DNA of 23,444 bases from Bacteroidales bacterium UBA5548 (GTDB lineage: Bacteria; Bacteroidota; Bacteroidia; Bacteroidales; UBA932), in contig DINE01000022.1 in the NCBI GenBank assembly GCA_002425935.1, positions 1 through 23,444 of the forward strand, in the 5' to 3' direction. Both the position numbers and the translations under genes were made by a program. The notes beneath the pieces are model-generated. The model ran no database searches and was not told the origin of the DNA. It saw nothing but the letters and a program-made list of their open reading frames with translations. Shown here one piece after another: positions 15,673 through 23,444 of the stretch; the first letter of the stretch is position 1, and every line of letters starts with the position of its first letter.

Positions 15673-16338
15673 ATGTTATTGGTGCTAGAAGGTCTTGACG
15701 GAGCAGGTAAATCTACACAGGTTGATCTATTGCAGAAATATTTCACTGACAGGGGTATAAAGGTAAAGTTTATGCACTTTCCAAGATTTGACGCTCCTCT
15801 TTTCGGAGACCTTATTGCCCGTTTTTTAAGAGGGGACCTTGGAGGTATAGAGCAGGTTCATCCAATGCTGATTGCTCTGCTCTATGCAGAGGACAGAAGA
15901 GATGCCGCCCCTCTGCTCAGAAGCTGGCTTGATGAGGGCTATTGTGTGATTCTTGACAGGTATCTATTCTCAAATATTGCTTTTCAATGTGCTAAGTACA
16001 GTGATAAGATCCAAGCCGAGGAGTTGAGAAATTGGATTCTTGATACTGAATATAACCATTTTGGCATTCCTAAACCGGATATCAATCTATTTCTGGATGT
16101 GCCTCTTGAGTTTGTTGATAAAAAACTTAATCAATCCAGAGAGGGGAGCGAAAGGGAGTATCTGAAGGGTAAACAGGATATTCATGAACAGAGTATCACC
16201 TTTCAGTCAAAGGTTAGGGAGGTTTACCTCAGCGAGTGCAAAGCTGGAACATTAAAAAGAGTTGACTGTGCCGACAAAAACGGCAACATGCTCTCTGCTG
16301 ATGAAATATTTAAACTTATAACCCATGAAATTTCTTAG
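15673..16338 (+). CDS. tmk: Thymidylate kinase
   Basis: A 221-residue P-loop kinase that phosphorylates dTMP to dTDP for DNA synthesis. The P-loop GLDGAGKST occupies residues 7-15, the DRY motif is in VILDRYLFSNIAFQ, and FLDVPLEF and the lid-region REGSEREYL follow. The ATG at 15673 gives the family-typical start MLLVLEGLDGAGKS. An ATG at 15634 would add 13 residues with no family counterpart and would place the -7 box inside the gene. The last 14 bases overlap the following DoxX/MauE-like gene, so they form one operon with murB. Confidence 0.94.
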   Translation: MLLVLEGLDGAGKSTQVDLLQKYFTDRGIKVKFMHFPRFDAPLFGDLIARFLRGDLGGIEQVHPMLIALLYAEDRRDAAPLLRSWLDEGYCVILDRYLFSNIAFQCAKYSDKIQAEELRNWILDTEYNHFGIPKPDINLFLDVPLEFVDKKLNQSREGSEREYLKGKQDIHEQSITFQSKVREVYLSECKAGTLKRVDCADKNGNMLSADEIFKLITHEIS

Positions 16339-17620
16339 AGCGTTGTCGAGACTGATTATTGGTCTCACCTTTATCTTTTCGGGTTTTGTTAAAATTATCG
16401 ATCCTGTTGGTTCGGGGCTGATAATAGGTGAGTATTTTAAGTGGATTGGATTTGGTGACTGGCATACGCTGTTTCAGACAATAGGTGTTCTTATTTCAGG
16501 AGCGGAATTGCTTCTTGGAATTGCAGTTTTGCTTGGAATCAGAATGAAATATTCATGTAAGGCTGCCTTCTGGTTTATGGCAGGCTTTACTCTGCTTACA
16601 CTTATTCTTGCAATATTTAACCCTGTGACCGACTGCGGATGCTTTGGAGAGGCGATAAAGCTGACTAACACAGAGACATTTTTGAAAAATCTTGTCCTGA
16701 TGGTTTTTGCATCCATTTTATACTTTCAGAGAAATAAGTTTATACCGGTCGCTCCACCTATGTGGGAGTGGGGCTTTGCGGCTGTTTATGCAATAATGAT
16801 TGCCGGCCTCTCTGCGTACTCTTACAGACATTTGCCACTGATTGACTTTATGGAGTTTAAAGTGGGTACAAATATTGCCTCAAAACTGGAGTTTGAACAC
16901 CTTAACGCAGGTGATAATCAGTTCGAAACAGTGCTTATTTACTCCAAAGAGGGGAAAAATTTCGAATTTTCCATTGACAATCTTCCCGATTCGACATACA
17001 CATTTGTTGATGCTATAACCAAGCAGGTATCAGGGAAAACGCTCTTAAAACCCCTCGATTTTGCAATCTCTGATGCAGACAATAACTATGTGACCGACTC
17101 TATTCTTGCGCTTAGGGGGCCGCTCTTTGTAGTTTCGGCACCATATATGCAAAGTCTGGGAGAGAAGCGCGCCTCCCGTGCCAAGAGGTTCATTGATAAG
17201 GTGGCTGAAATGGGACTACCTGTTATAATTCTTTCAGGTTCAGGCTGGAGTGAGAGCATTGAGGCAGCTCAAGGCTATAATTTAAATTCAGAAATATACC
17301 ATACAGATTTTAAAACGCTTATAACTTTAAACAGGTCAAACGGCGGAGTCGTTTACCTCTATGACGGTGTAGTCTCTGGTAAATGGTCTTCGGCGGGAAT
17401 CCCTCACTCAAACATTGATACTCTGCTAGCTGAAGATCCTGAACTTCTCGCGGCAAAAGCAAGAATCAGGGAGCAGCTCACTGCTGAGATTACTGCGTTG
17501 GTTATACTGCTGATGATTGTTATTATGAGGTATGTTTGCAGAATTGTTTATATTCATAAACATTCAGAGTCTGAATGGATTGAAGAGACCGAACGTTTGA
17601 AAAATGATAACACGGAATAG
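16325..17620 (+). CDS. DoxX/MauE-like membrane protein with extra-membrane domain (BT_3928 type)
   Basis: A 431-residue protein. The N-terminal part has five membrane segments (~8-24, 48-71, 82-98, 118-135, 149-165) in a DoxX/MauE arrangement, with the motif TDCGCFGEA (Cys104, Cys106) after the third. A soluble domain (~175-385) resembles a thioredoxin-like fold in its order of strands (FVVSAPY near 268, VIILSGSG near 300, LNRSNGGVVYLYDG near 335), but the place of CxxC holds no cysteines. A final membrane segment (~388-408) ends in a short charged tail. I recognise this as the Bacteroidota family often called BT_3928. MauE relatives act in disulfide chemistry, so a redox role is possible but unproven. 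It overlaps tmk by 14 bp and murB by 17 bp. Confidence 0.75.
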   Translation: MKFLRALSRLIIGLTFIFSGFVKIIDPVGSGLIIGEYFKWIGFGDWHTLFQTIGVLISGAELLLGIAVLLGIRMKYSCKAAFWFMAGFTLLTLILAIFNPVTDCGCFGEAIKLTNTETFLKNLVLMVFASILYFQRNKFIPVAPPMWEWGFAAVYAIMIAGLSAYSYRHLPLIDFMEFKVGTNIASKLEFEHLNAGDNQFETVLIYSKEGKNFEFSIDNLPDSTYTFVDAITKQVSGKTLLKPLDFAISDADNNYVTDSILALRGPLFVVSAPYMQSLGEKRASRAKRFIDKVAEMGLPVIILSGSGWSESIEAAQGYNLNSEIYHTDFKTLITLNRSNGGVVYLYDGVVSGKWSSAGIPHSNIDTLLAEDPELLAAKARIREQLTAEITALVILLMIVIMRYVCRIVYIHKHSESEWIEETERLKNDNTE

Positions 17621-18611
17621 AGATTTAAAGAGGCTGAATACGCTTGGACTAGAGGCCAAAGCACTTTGGTATGCAGCTCCACACAGTGTTGATGCTCTTA
17701 AAGAGGTATTAAAAGACCCTGCTTATGAGGGACTTCCCGTTCTGATTACAGGTTCGGGTTCAAATTTGTTATTTTCAGGAGATTTTAATGGTCTTTTAAT
17801 TCATCCTGACTTTAACGAGATTAAAATTACAGGAGAGGATAGCGATTATGTTTATGTGAGAGCGGGGGCCGGAGTGGACTGGGATGTTTTTGTGGCATGG
17901 TGCGTCGATCGTGGATGGGGAGGATTGGAGAATCTATCACTCATACCCGGTTGTGTTGGAGCCTGTCCGGTTCAAAATATAGGTGCCTACGGATCTGAAG
18001 TAGGTGATTCAATTCATAAGGTTGAATATGTTGATATTAAGAGTCTAAAAGAGGTTACTCTCTCTGCGCCGGAGTGCAGGTTTGGCTACAGGGACAGTAT
18101 TTTCAAAAGGGAGCTTAAGTCGGCAACAGTAATCACCTATGTAACTTTTCGTCTCTCTAAATACCCTGTTATCAATGCCGGATATGCTGATGTAGCTGCC
18201 GAACTTTCAGGTGTCGAAAATCCGGGTCTCTCAGATGTGAGAAGAGCAATTATTGATATAAGGAGAAGAAAACTTCCCGATCCTGCTGTTATAGGCAATG
18301 CGGGCAGCTTCTTTAAAAACCCTGTTGTGCCGGAAGCTCTGGCGTTATCGATTCAGAGGGATAATCCATCTTTGAAGCTTTTTGCTGCCGGAAGCGGATT
18401 CTCTAAGGTCCCTGCAGCCTGGCTGATTGAACAGTGTGGGTTTAAAGGCAAAAGGTTTGGCAATGTAGGTGTTCATCCGAATCAGGCTCTTGTTCTGGTA
18501 GCCTATGACGGGGCAACCGGAAAGGAGTTGTTGGAGTTGTCGGACAGAATCAGGAGGGCTGTAAATGAAAAATTCGGGATCGAAATCGAACCCGAAGTTA
18601 ACATTATATAA
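17604..18611 (+). CDS. murB: UDP-N-acetylenolpyruvoylglucosamine reductase
   Basis: A 335-residue FAD enzyme that reduces UDP-GlcNAc-enolpyruvate to UDP-MurNAc in peptidoglycan synthesis. FAD-binding blocks are LITGSGSNLLF (48-58) and IPGCVGACPVQNIGAYG (114-130). Catalytic residues match E. coli MurB: Arg163 in GYRDSIFK, Ser235 in GNAGSFFKNP, and Glu331 in the final EIEPEV. Length and the Tyr-containing loop fit type I MurB. The ATG at 17604 lies 17 bp inside the end of the upstream membrane-protein gene. Last gene of the tmk operon; the stop codon is followed by a strong hairpin terminator. Confidence 0.96.
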   Translation: MITRNRDLKRLNTLGLEAKALWYAAPHSVDALKEVLKDPAYEGLPVLITGSGSNLLFSGDFNGLLIHPDFNEIKITGEDSDYVYVRAGAGVDWDVFVAWCVDRGWGGLENLSLIPGCVGACPVQNIGAYGSEVGDSIHKVEYVDIKSLKEVTLSAPECRFGYRDSIFKRELKSATVITYVTFRLSKYPVINAGYADVAAELSGVENPGLSDVRRAIIDIRRRKLPDPAVIGNAGSFFKNPVVPEALALSIQRDNPSLKLFAAGSGFSKVPAAWLIEQCGFKGKRFGNVGVHPNQALVLVAYDGATGKELLELSDRIRRAVNEKFGIEIEPEVNII

Positions 18612-18625
18612 TTGGTAATAAGATG

Positions 18626-18661
18626 AAAGAGAGCTGTAAGTAACCTTACAGCTTTCTTTTT
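18626..18661 (+). terminator. Terminator between convergent murB and infB
   Basis: Bases 18626-18640 pair with 18645-18659 (15 bp with one G-U; core AGCTGTAAG/CTTACAGCT) around the loop TAAC, and the stem ends in TTTCTTTTT. It begins 14 bases after the murB stop. The right arm contains the infB stop codon (18646-18648 on the minus strand), so the same stem closes both convergent operons. The minus-strand T tract is weaker (CTCTCTTTC). Confidence 0.88.
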
Positions 18662-21600
18662 ATCTCAACAATTGTGTACGCCTCAATTATGTCCCCGACC
18701 TTAACGTCGTTGTATCCGTCAATGTTAAGACCGCAGTCATAACCGGACAGAACCTCCTTGACATCCTCTTTGAATCTCTTAAGGGAGCCCAACGATCCTG
18801 TGTAGACTACAATTCCGTCGCGTATTATACGGACTTTGGCATTCCTTATAAGTTTGCCCTCTTTTACCATACAACCTGCAATTGTGCCAACTTTTGATAT
18901 CTTGAATACCTCTCTCACCTCTGCAGTAGCAGTAATCTCCTCTTTCTGCTCAGGTGCAAGCATACCCTCCATACCATCTTTCACCTCGTTGATGGCATCG
19001 TAAATTACTGAGTACAGTCTTATCTCAATCTGCTCTTTCTCTGCAAGTTTCCTTGAGTTTGAAGATGGTCGTACCTGGAATCCGATTATAATCGCATTTG
19101 ATGCTGCTGCAAGAAGGACATCCGATTCAGAGATTGCTCCAACAGCTTTGTGTATCACATTTACGTGAACCTCTTCTGTTGATAGCTTTATAAGTGAGTC
19201 TGATAGTGCTTCAATCGAACCGTCCACATCACCTTTAACAATGATGTTAAGTTCCTGGAAGTTACCGATTGCAATTCTTCGTCCGATCTCTTCCAGCGTA
19301 ATATGTTTCTGGGTTTTAAGTCCCTGTATTCTTATCAGCTGCTCTCTCTTGTTTGCGATATCTCTTGCCTCTTTTTCGTCATCCATTACATTAAAGAGCT
19401 CTCCGGCTGCCGGCGCACCGTTCAGACCCAGAATTGAGACCGGAGTCGAAGGTCCCGCTTCGGAAACCTTTTGTCCCCTCTCGTTAAACATCGCTTTGAT
19501 TCTGCCGGTATGGCTACCGCTAAGCATCACATCGCCAATACGAAGTGTGCCTGATTGAACAAGGACTGTGGCTACAAAACCTCTTCCCTTATCCAGTGAA
19601 CTTTCAATAACAGAGCCTTTGGCATGTTTCTTAGGGTTGGCTTTCAGGTCAAGCATTTCTGCCTCAAGGAGCACCTTTTCCAGGAGTTTGTCCACATTAA
19701 GACCCTGCTTGGCTGATAGCTCCTGACACTGATATTTTCCTCCCCAATCCTCTACAAGCAAGTTCATGTTGGCGAGCTGCTCCCGAATTCTCTCTGAGTT
19801 GGCTCCAGGCTTGTCAATTTTGTTGATTGCAAAAATCATTGGAACACCGGCTGCCTGTGCGTGGTTGATTGCCTCGCGGGTCTGTGGCATCACTGCATCG
19901 TCGGCAGCGATTATGATGATTGCTATATCGGTAACCTTTGCTCCCCTTGCACGCATGGCGGTAAACGCTTCGTGACCCGGAGTGTCCAGGAATGTGATTC
20001 TCTCTCCGTTTGCAATTTTTACATTGTAAGCGCCTATGTGCTGAGTAATACCTCCTGCCTCTCCGGCAATTACATTAGCTTTTCTTATATAGTCGAGAAG
20101 CGAGGTCTTTCCGTGGTCAACGTGACCCATAACTGTGACGATAGGCGGTCTTGGGATAAGATCTGCATCGGTATCCTCCTCTTCTTGGATAGAGTCCTGA
20201 ATTTCAGCTGTAACAAATTCTACTTTGTATCCGAACTCTTCTGCCACCAGCACCATTGCCTCAGCATCAAGCCTCTGGTTTATAGAAACCATCAGACCCA
20301 GATTCATACAGGCTTCAATTACCTTTATGACCTGAACATCCATCATTATTGCAAGATCATTAACGGTTACAAACTCGGTAACCTTTAGTGTTGTGCTTGA
20401 TAGTTGTTCCAGTTCATGCTCCTCCTGCATTCTCTGAGAGGCATGATCCCTTTTGTCTTTTCTGTATTTGGCACCTTTGGTTTTCCCTTTGCCTTCGGTC
20501 ATACGGGCATAGGTCTCCTTAATCTGCTTTTGTACTGCGTCTTCGTCAACCTCGTTTCTTACAGGTTTAAACTTATCTTTCGAAATTTGTTTACCTGCCT
20601 GATTTTTCTTTTGATTATGACTTTGGTTCTGGCCGTGACTTTGGTTTTTGTTCCTGTCCGGAGCCGGTCCTCTGCCTAAATTGTCCTTTGACTCTTTTGA
20701 GAGATCAACCTTCTCTTTGTGAGGTTTTTTAATTCTTTCTCTCTTCCCTTTATGGCCTTCGCCCCCCTCCTGACGAGGTTCGCTTTTTTTCTTTTCAAAC
20801 TGCGAAAGGTCAATTGTTCCGCTTATTTTTGGCCCGGCCAGCTTTTGTACCCTTGTCTCGATGTGTTCTATCACAGGTGCTATGTTTTGATCTTTTATTG
20901 TTTCAGAAGAGTTATCCTTTTGGATCTCTTTTGGCATTTGTTCCTCTTTCTGAGATTTCTCAAGGGGCTTTTGGGCAGGTTTCTCAGTCTCCTGCACTAT
21001 TTCTTCTGCTTTTACAGCTTCTGGTTTTTGAATAACTACCTGCTCTTTCACCTCTGATTGCTCTGATTTTGTCTCAGCAACAGGCTGATGAACTGAATCT
21101 GTTACTGAATCACTCTTAGGGGTCTCTTTAACCTCAATTTTTGGTTCAGGTTTAATCTCACTGATTATTTGAGGTTCGGCAACAGGTTTGATATCAGGTT
21201 TTACCTCTTGTTTAACCTCTGTAATTATCTCAGGTTTAACTTCAGGTTTAACTTCAGGCTTGGGCTCCGGTTTAACTTCTGCTTTAACCGGCTCTCTCTC
21301 TATGACAGTCTCCGGACGGGGCTCCGGCGTTGGTATATGTTTTGGTTTATCGTGGGAGGTGAGATCGATTTTTCCAATAATCTTAGGTGAAGGCGGTTCT
21401 ACAAGTGTAGTTTTGATGAAGACCTCTTTTACAGGTATATCATCTTCTGAGTCAGCATCATCCTCTTTGTGAGTGTCTGCTTTGTCTGTAATATCCTTAA
21501 CTTTGATGGCAACTTTTTTCGACTGCTCTTTTATAAGCAGCTCTTTGCCGAACTCTTTTTGTATAAGCTCGTACATTTCGGGAGTTATTTTGGCACCCGG

Positions 21601-21711
21601 ATTTGCCTCTATCTCAATCTTTTTGCTTTTAAGAAAATCAACCAGGGTCCCCAGCCCGATGTTGAACTCCTTAAGGACTTTGTTTATTCTGATATTTTCG
21701 TTTACTGTCAT
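18646..21711 (-). CDS. infB: Translation initiation factor IF-2
   Basis: A 1021-residue GTPase that brings initiator tRNA to the 30S subunit and joins the subunits. Residues 1-60 are an IF2-N domain (INKVLKEFNIGLGTLVDFL). Residues ~65-435 are a long charged linker: acidic, then P-E-V-K repeats (~141-194), then Q/E-rich, then basic with N/Q/S/H runs (~350-375). A second IF2-N domain (~445-500) precedes the G domain, with G1 GHVDHGKT (529-536), G3 DTPGH (576-580) and G4 NKID (630-633). Domains II, III and IV (C1, C2) follow to the end. The C-terminal two-thirds is conventional; the linker is long, as is usual in Bacteroidota. Last gene of rimP-nusA-infB, 24 bases after nusA. The stop codon is inside the terminator stem. 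Confidence 0.97.
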   Translation of the reverse strand: MTVNENIRINKVLKEFNIGLGTLVDFLKSKKIEIEANPGAKITPEMYELIQKEFGKELLIKEQSKKVAIKVKDITDKADTHKEDDADSEDDIPVKEVFIKTTLVEPPSPKIIGKIDLTSHDKPKHIPTPEPRPETVIEREPVKAEVKPEPKPEVKPEVKPEIITEVKQEVKPDIKPVAEPQIISEIKPEPKIEVKETPKSDSVTDSVHQPVAETKSEQSEVKEQVVIQKPEAVKAEEIVQETEKPAQKPLEKSQKEEQMPKEIQKDNSSETIKDQNIAPVIEHIETRVQKLAGPKISGTIDLSQFEKKKSEPRQEGGEGHKGKRERIKKPHKEKVDLSKESKDNLGRGPAPDRNKNQSHGQNQSHNQKKNQAGKQISKDKFKPVRNEVDEDAVQKQIKETYARMTEGKGKTKGAKYRKDKRDHASQRMQEEHELEQLSSTTLKVTEFVTVNDLAIMMDVQVIKVIEACMNLGLMVSINQRLDAEAMVLVAEEFGYKVEFVTAEIQDSIQEEEDTDADLIPRPPIVTVMGHVDHGKTSLLDYIRKANVIAGEAGGITQHIGAYNVKIANGERITFLDTPGHEAFTAMRARGAKVTDIAIIIIAADDAVMPQTREAINHAQAAGVPMIFAINKIDKPGANSERIREQLANMNLLVEDWGGKYQCQELSAKQGLNVDKLLEKVLLEAEMLDLKANPKKHAKGSVIESSLDKGRGFVATVLVQSGTLRIGDVMLSGSHTGRIKAMFNERGQKVSEAGPSTPVSILGLNGAPAAGELFNVMDDEKEARDIANKREQLIRIQGLKTQKHITLEEIGRRIAIGNFQELNIIVKGDVDGSIEALSDSLIKLSTEEVHVNVIHKAVGAISESDVLLAAASNAIIIGFQVRPSSNSRKLAEKEQIEIRLYSVIYDAINEVKDGMEGMLAPEQKEEITATAEVREVFKISKVGTIAGCMVKEGKLIRNAKVRIIRDGIVVYTGSLGSLKRFKEDVKEVLSGYDCGLNIDGYNDVKVGDIIEAYTIVEIKRKL
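21232..21279. repeat. 12-bp tandem repeat in infB encoding a P-E-V-K run
   Basis: Four 12-bp units (plus-strand consensus AGGTTTAACTTC; the two copies at 21232-21243 and 21244-21255 are identical) encode residues 145-160 of IF-2 as EVKP-type quartets. Looser copies continue to about 21130. Such in-frame repeats readily gain or lose units by slippage, so linker length may vary between strains. Confidence 0.75.
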
Positions 21712-21735
21712 ATATTTCCTCCCCTTGTTAGTTAA

Positions 21736-22965
21736 CTATTCGAATTCCGATCTAAGAATTCGCTGAATTTCAATCACTGTCTCCTCTTCGAGGTCAGCTC
21801 TTCTCACAATCTCCGAGACTGGTAACGCCAGAACACTCTTTGCTGTATCGCATCCGATAGATTTAAGTGCCTCGATAATCCATTCGTCAATCTCGTCGCT
21901 GAACTCACTAAGAAGAACATCCTCCTCCTCCTCTTCGATATCGCGGAATACATCTATCTCCATTCCGATGAGCAGACCTGCGAGTTTAATGTTGCTTCCG
22001 CCTTTACCAATTGCAAGTGAGACATCGCCCGGCTTAAGAAATACACCCACGCGCTTCTCCTCTTCATTAATTTTAATTGAAATAATTTTTGCCGGACTTA
22101 GTGCTCTTTGAATCAATAGCTGCATATTTGAAGTCCAGTTGATGATGTCTATGTTTTCGTTACGTAATTCCCTTACAATTCCGTGAATTCTTGAGCCTTT
22201 AACTCCCACACATGCTCCAACCGGGTCAATTCTCTCGTCGTATGACTCTACTGCAACCTTTGCCCTCTCTCCAGGTATGCGGACAATTTTCTTAATTGTT
22301 ATAAGTCCGTCAAAAATTTCAGGAACCTCCTGTTCGAACAACCTCTCAAGGAATGACTCGGCGGTTCTTGAAAGGATTATTACCGGGTTGTTATTCTTCA
22401 TCTCAACTGATGAAACGACAGCCCTTACAGTATCTCCTTTTCTGAAGAAGTCAGAAGGTATCTGCTCTGTTTTTGGGAGAAGAAGTTCGTTGCCGTCTTC
22501 GTCCATAACCAGTACCTCTTTTTTCCACACCTGATAGACCTCGCCAACAATAATTTCACCGATCCTCTCCTTATATTTGGTGTAGAGATTTGCCTTCTCG
22601 ATATCCATAATTCTTCCGGAAAGGTTCTGTCTCAGGTTCAATATTCCGCGTCTTCCAAAGCTCGAAAGCTTAACCTCCTCGACATACTCCTCTCCAATTT
22701 CGTAAGAGTCATCAATCTTCGAAACCTCATCATAAGAGATTTGAGTGTTAGGGTCTTCAACAACCTCTACTACCTCCCTGTTCCTCCATATCTCAAAGTC
22801 TCCTTTGTCTATGTTGATGATAATGTCAAAGTTATCGGCTGTGCCGTACATTTTGATAAGCTGATTGCGGAAAACATCCTCAAGAACGCTCATCATTGTA
22901 GGGCGGTCAATATTCTTTAACTCCTTAAATTCAGCAAATGTGCTGATCAAATTTAACCCTTCCAT
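21736..22965 (-). CDS. nusA: Transcription factor NusA
   Basis: A 409-residue protein that binds RNA polymerase and nascent RNA and affects pausing, termination and antitermination. Domains in order: N-terminal polymerase-binding domain (~1-125, DRPTMMSVLEDVFRNQL), S1 (~136-200, IIVGEVYQVWKKEVLV), KH1 (~225-290, VGVKGSRIHGIVREL) and KH2 (~295-345, LAIGKGGSNIKLAG). An acidic stretch EEEEED (344-349) links to a short C-terminal helix-hairpin-helix-like region (~355-405). There is no full pair of acidic repeats as in E. coli (495 residues). It follows rimP by 22 bases, the standard order for this operon. Confidence 0.96.
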   Translation of the reverse strand: MEGLNLISTFAEFKELKNIDRPTMMSVLEDVFRNQLIKMYGTADNFDIIINIDKGDFEIWRNREVVEVVEDPNTQISYDEVSKIDDSYEIGEEYVEEVKLSSFGRRGILNLRQNLSGRIMDIEKANLYTKYKERIGEIIVGEVYQVWKKEVLVMDEDGNELLLPKTEQIPSDFFRKGDTVRAVVSSVEMKNNNPVIILSRTAESFLERLFEQEVPEIFDGLITIKKIVRIPGERAKVAVESYDERIDPVGACVGVKGSRIHGIVRELRNENIDIINWTSNMQLLIQRALSPAKIISIKINEEEKRVGVFLKPGDVSLAIGKGGSNIKLAGLLIGMEIDVFRDIEEEEEDVLLSEFSDEIDEWIIEALKSIGCDTAKSVLALPVSEIVRRADLEEETVIEIQRILRSEFE

Positions 22966-22987
22966 ATTAGGTAAATTCTATTAAATT

Positions 22988-23444
22988 TTACTTGAAATTA
23001 ATAAACGGTTTTGTACTTTTTATTTCGGTCAGAGGAAATGAAGAGACAACCTCGATTTTCTCCTTTTTCTTCTTTCCCTCAATTTTTTCCAGTTTCTGAA
23101 ATGTAAGCTCTATTTCACTCTCGGTAGCTTTTGAAAGCACCCCTGTCTGTTTGCCCCCGCTCTTTAACACAACCTCAACCTCTTTGCCCAGAAACTTCCT
23201 GTACTGGTCAAACACTTTAAATGGCTGGTCAAGACCTGCAGATGTAACTGTAAGTGAGTAGTCCTCAATCTCACGGTTAAACCCTTGTTCAATAATCTTG
23301 CTTATGGCAACGCAGTTTTCAATATCAACTCTGTCAAAAGAGTCAATTGTAACCTCTATGTCGTTCTCTTTGCTGATTGTAATATCAACGGGAAAAAGAG
23401 AATTTTTCTCCAGATAATCTCCGATGAGAGTCCAAATATCTTCC
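22988..23444 (-). CDS. rimP: Ribosome maturation factor RimP (5' end cut off)
   Basis: The last 151 residues are visible; the frame is open to the window edge, so the start lies just beyond 23444. RimP assists maturation of the 30S subunit. The N-terminal domain shows the sequence around DIEVTIDSFDRVDIENCVAISK and the linker TVTSAGLDQPFK, the equivalent of the family's SSPGLDRPL signature. The C-terminal SH3-like domain (KFLGKEVEVVLKSGGKQTGVL) ends in FINFK. A GTG at 23215 is internal and not the start: translating upstream gives conserved RimP sequence. Since family proteins are about 150-155 residues, only a few residues are missing. First gene of the visible rimP-nusA-infB operon. Confidence 0.95.
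   Translation of the reverse strand, partial: EDIWTLIGDYLEKNSLFPVDITISKENDIEVTIDSFDRVDIENCVAISKIIEQGFNREIEDYSLTVTSAGLDQPFKVFDQYRKFLGKEVEVVLKSGGKQTGVLSKATESEIELTFQKLEKIEGKKKKEKIEVVSSFPLTEIKSTKPFINFK

Noticed and set aside
20618..20646. Direct repeat TGACTTTGGTT within infB
   Set aside because: It encodes the repeated NQSH in the basic linker; ordinary low-complexity coding repeat.
20404..21472. Several long plus-strand ORFs over infB, including a repetitive SGLTSGLTSG-type frame
   Set aside because: They mirror the low-complexity IF-2 linker on the opposite strand; infB is a clear gene and these match no family.
22988..23215. A short 75-residue gene starting at 23215
   Set aside because: The start is an internal GTG; the same frame continues to the window edge with clear RimP sequence.
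1..23444. tRNA or rRNA genes, CRISPR arrays, insertion sequences, toxin-antitoxin or phage-defence genes
   Set aside because: Looked for on both strands and not seen; the window is filled by the listed genes.

Overview
The window is chromosomal DNA of a Bacteroidota bacterium, most likely of the order Bacteroidales. Several things point this way. Promoter -7 boxes fit TAnnTTTG, the clearest being TATCTTTG upstream of rplY. Start codons generally lack strong Shine-Dalgarno sequences and sit behind A/T-rich leaders. The families are typical of the group: a secreted tricorn-like protease, a C11 (clostripain-like) lipoprotein, an M64 peptidase, a TPR-membrane-HTH lipoprotein, a DoxX/MauE-type protein of the BT_3928 kind, and an IF-2 with a very long charged linker. 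I see no tRNA, rRNA, CRISPR array, insertion sequence, phage gene or other sign of recent transfer. This is mostly conserved core genome, densely packed and without obvious pseudogenes.

Layout, left to right. (1) 17-3253: tricorn-like secreted peptidase, closed by a clear terminator. (2) 3540-6586: a divergent pair, a membrane-anchored TPR/HTH regulator-like lipoprotein (minus) and a C11 peptidase lipoprotein (plus). (3) 6595-8284: a plus-strand operon for ribosomal protein L25, peptidyl-tRNA hydrolase and an S4-domain Hsp15-like protein, led by a textbook promoter and a structured leader. (4) 8311-11035: a minus-strand set running sugar nucleotidyltransferase, CPBP membrane protease, mannose-6-phosphate isomerase. 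(5) 11101-11424: a divIC/ftsB-type division gene on the plus strand. (6) 11414-15607: a minus-strand run folP, purB, M64 peptidase, HAD hydrolase, joined by an 11-bp gap and by ATGA and TAATG overlaps. (7) 15639-18611: a plus-strand run tmk, DoxX/MauE-like membrane protein, murB with overlapping ends. (8) 18646-23444: the rimP-nusA-infB operon on the minus strand; rimP runs off the right edge.

The genes fall into three themes: translation and its quality control (L25, Pth, Hsp15-like, RimP, NusA, IF-2), precursor and envelope synthesis (DHPS, adenylosuccinate lyase, thymidylate kinase, MurB, ManA, nucleotidyltransferase, DivIC), and secreted or membrane proteolysis (tricorn-like, C11, CPBP, M64).

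I did not find a clearly new multi-gene system. The best leads are non-coding or organisational. One is a terminator-like element (13-bp perfect hairpin followed by a T-rich tract) inside the pth coding sequence. Another is a structured leader upstream of rplY that may be a ribosomal-protein leader. Others are promoter boxes that form a palindrome or face each other in two divergent intergenic gaps, a terminator stem that contains the infB stop codon, and a possible membrane-embedded regulator/protease gene pair.

For five genes I use a start downstream of the longest open frame: the C11 peptidase (5420), the nucleotidyltransferase (11035), purB (14771), tmk (15673), and rimP, whose apparent internal GTG start is rejected because the frame continues off the window.
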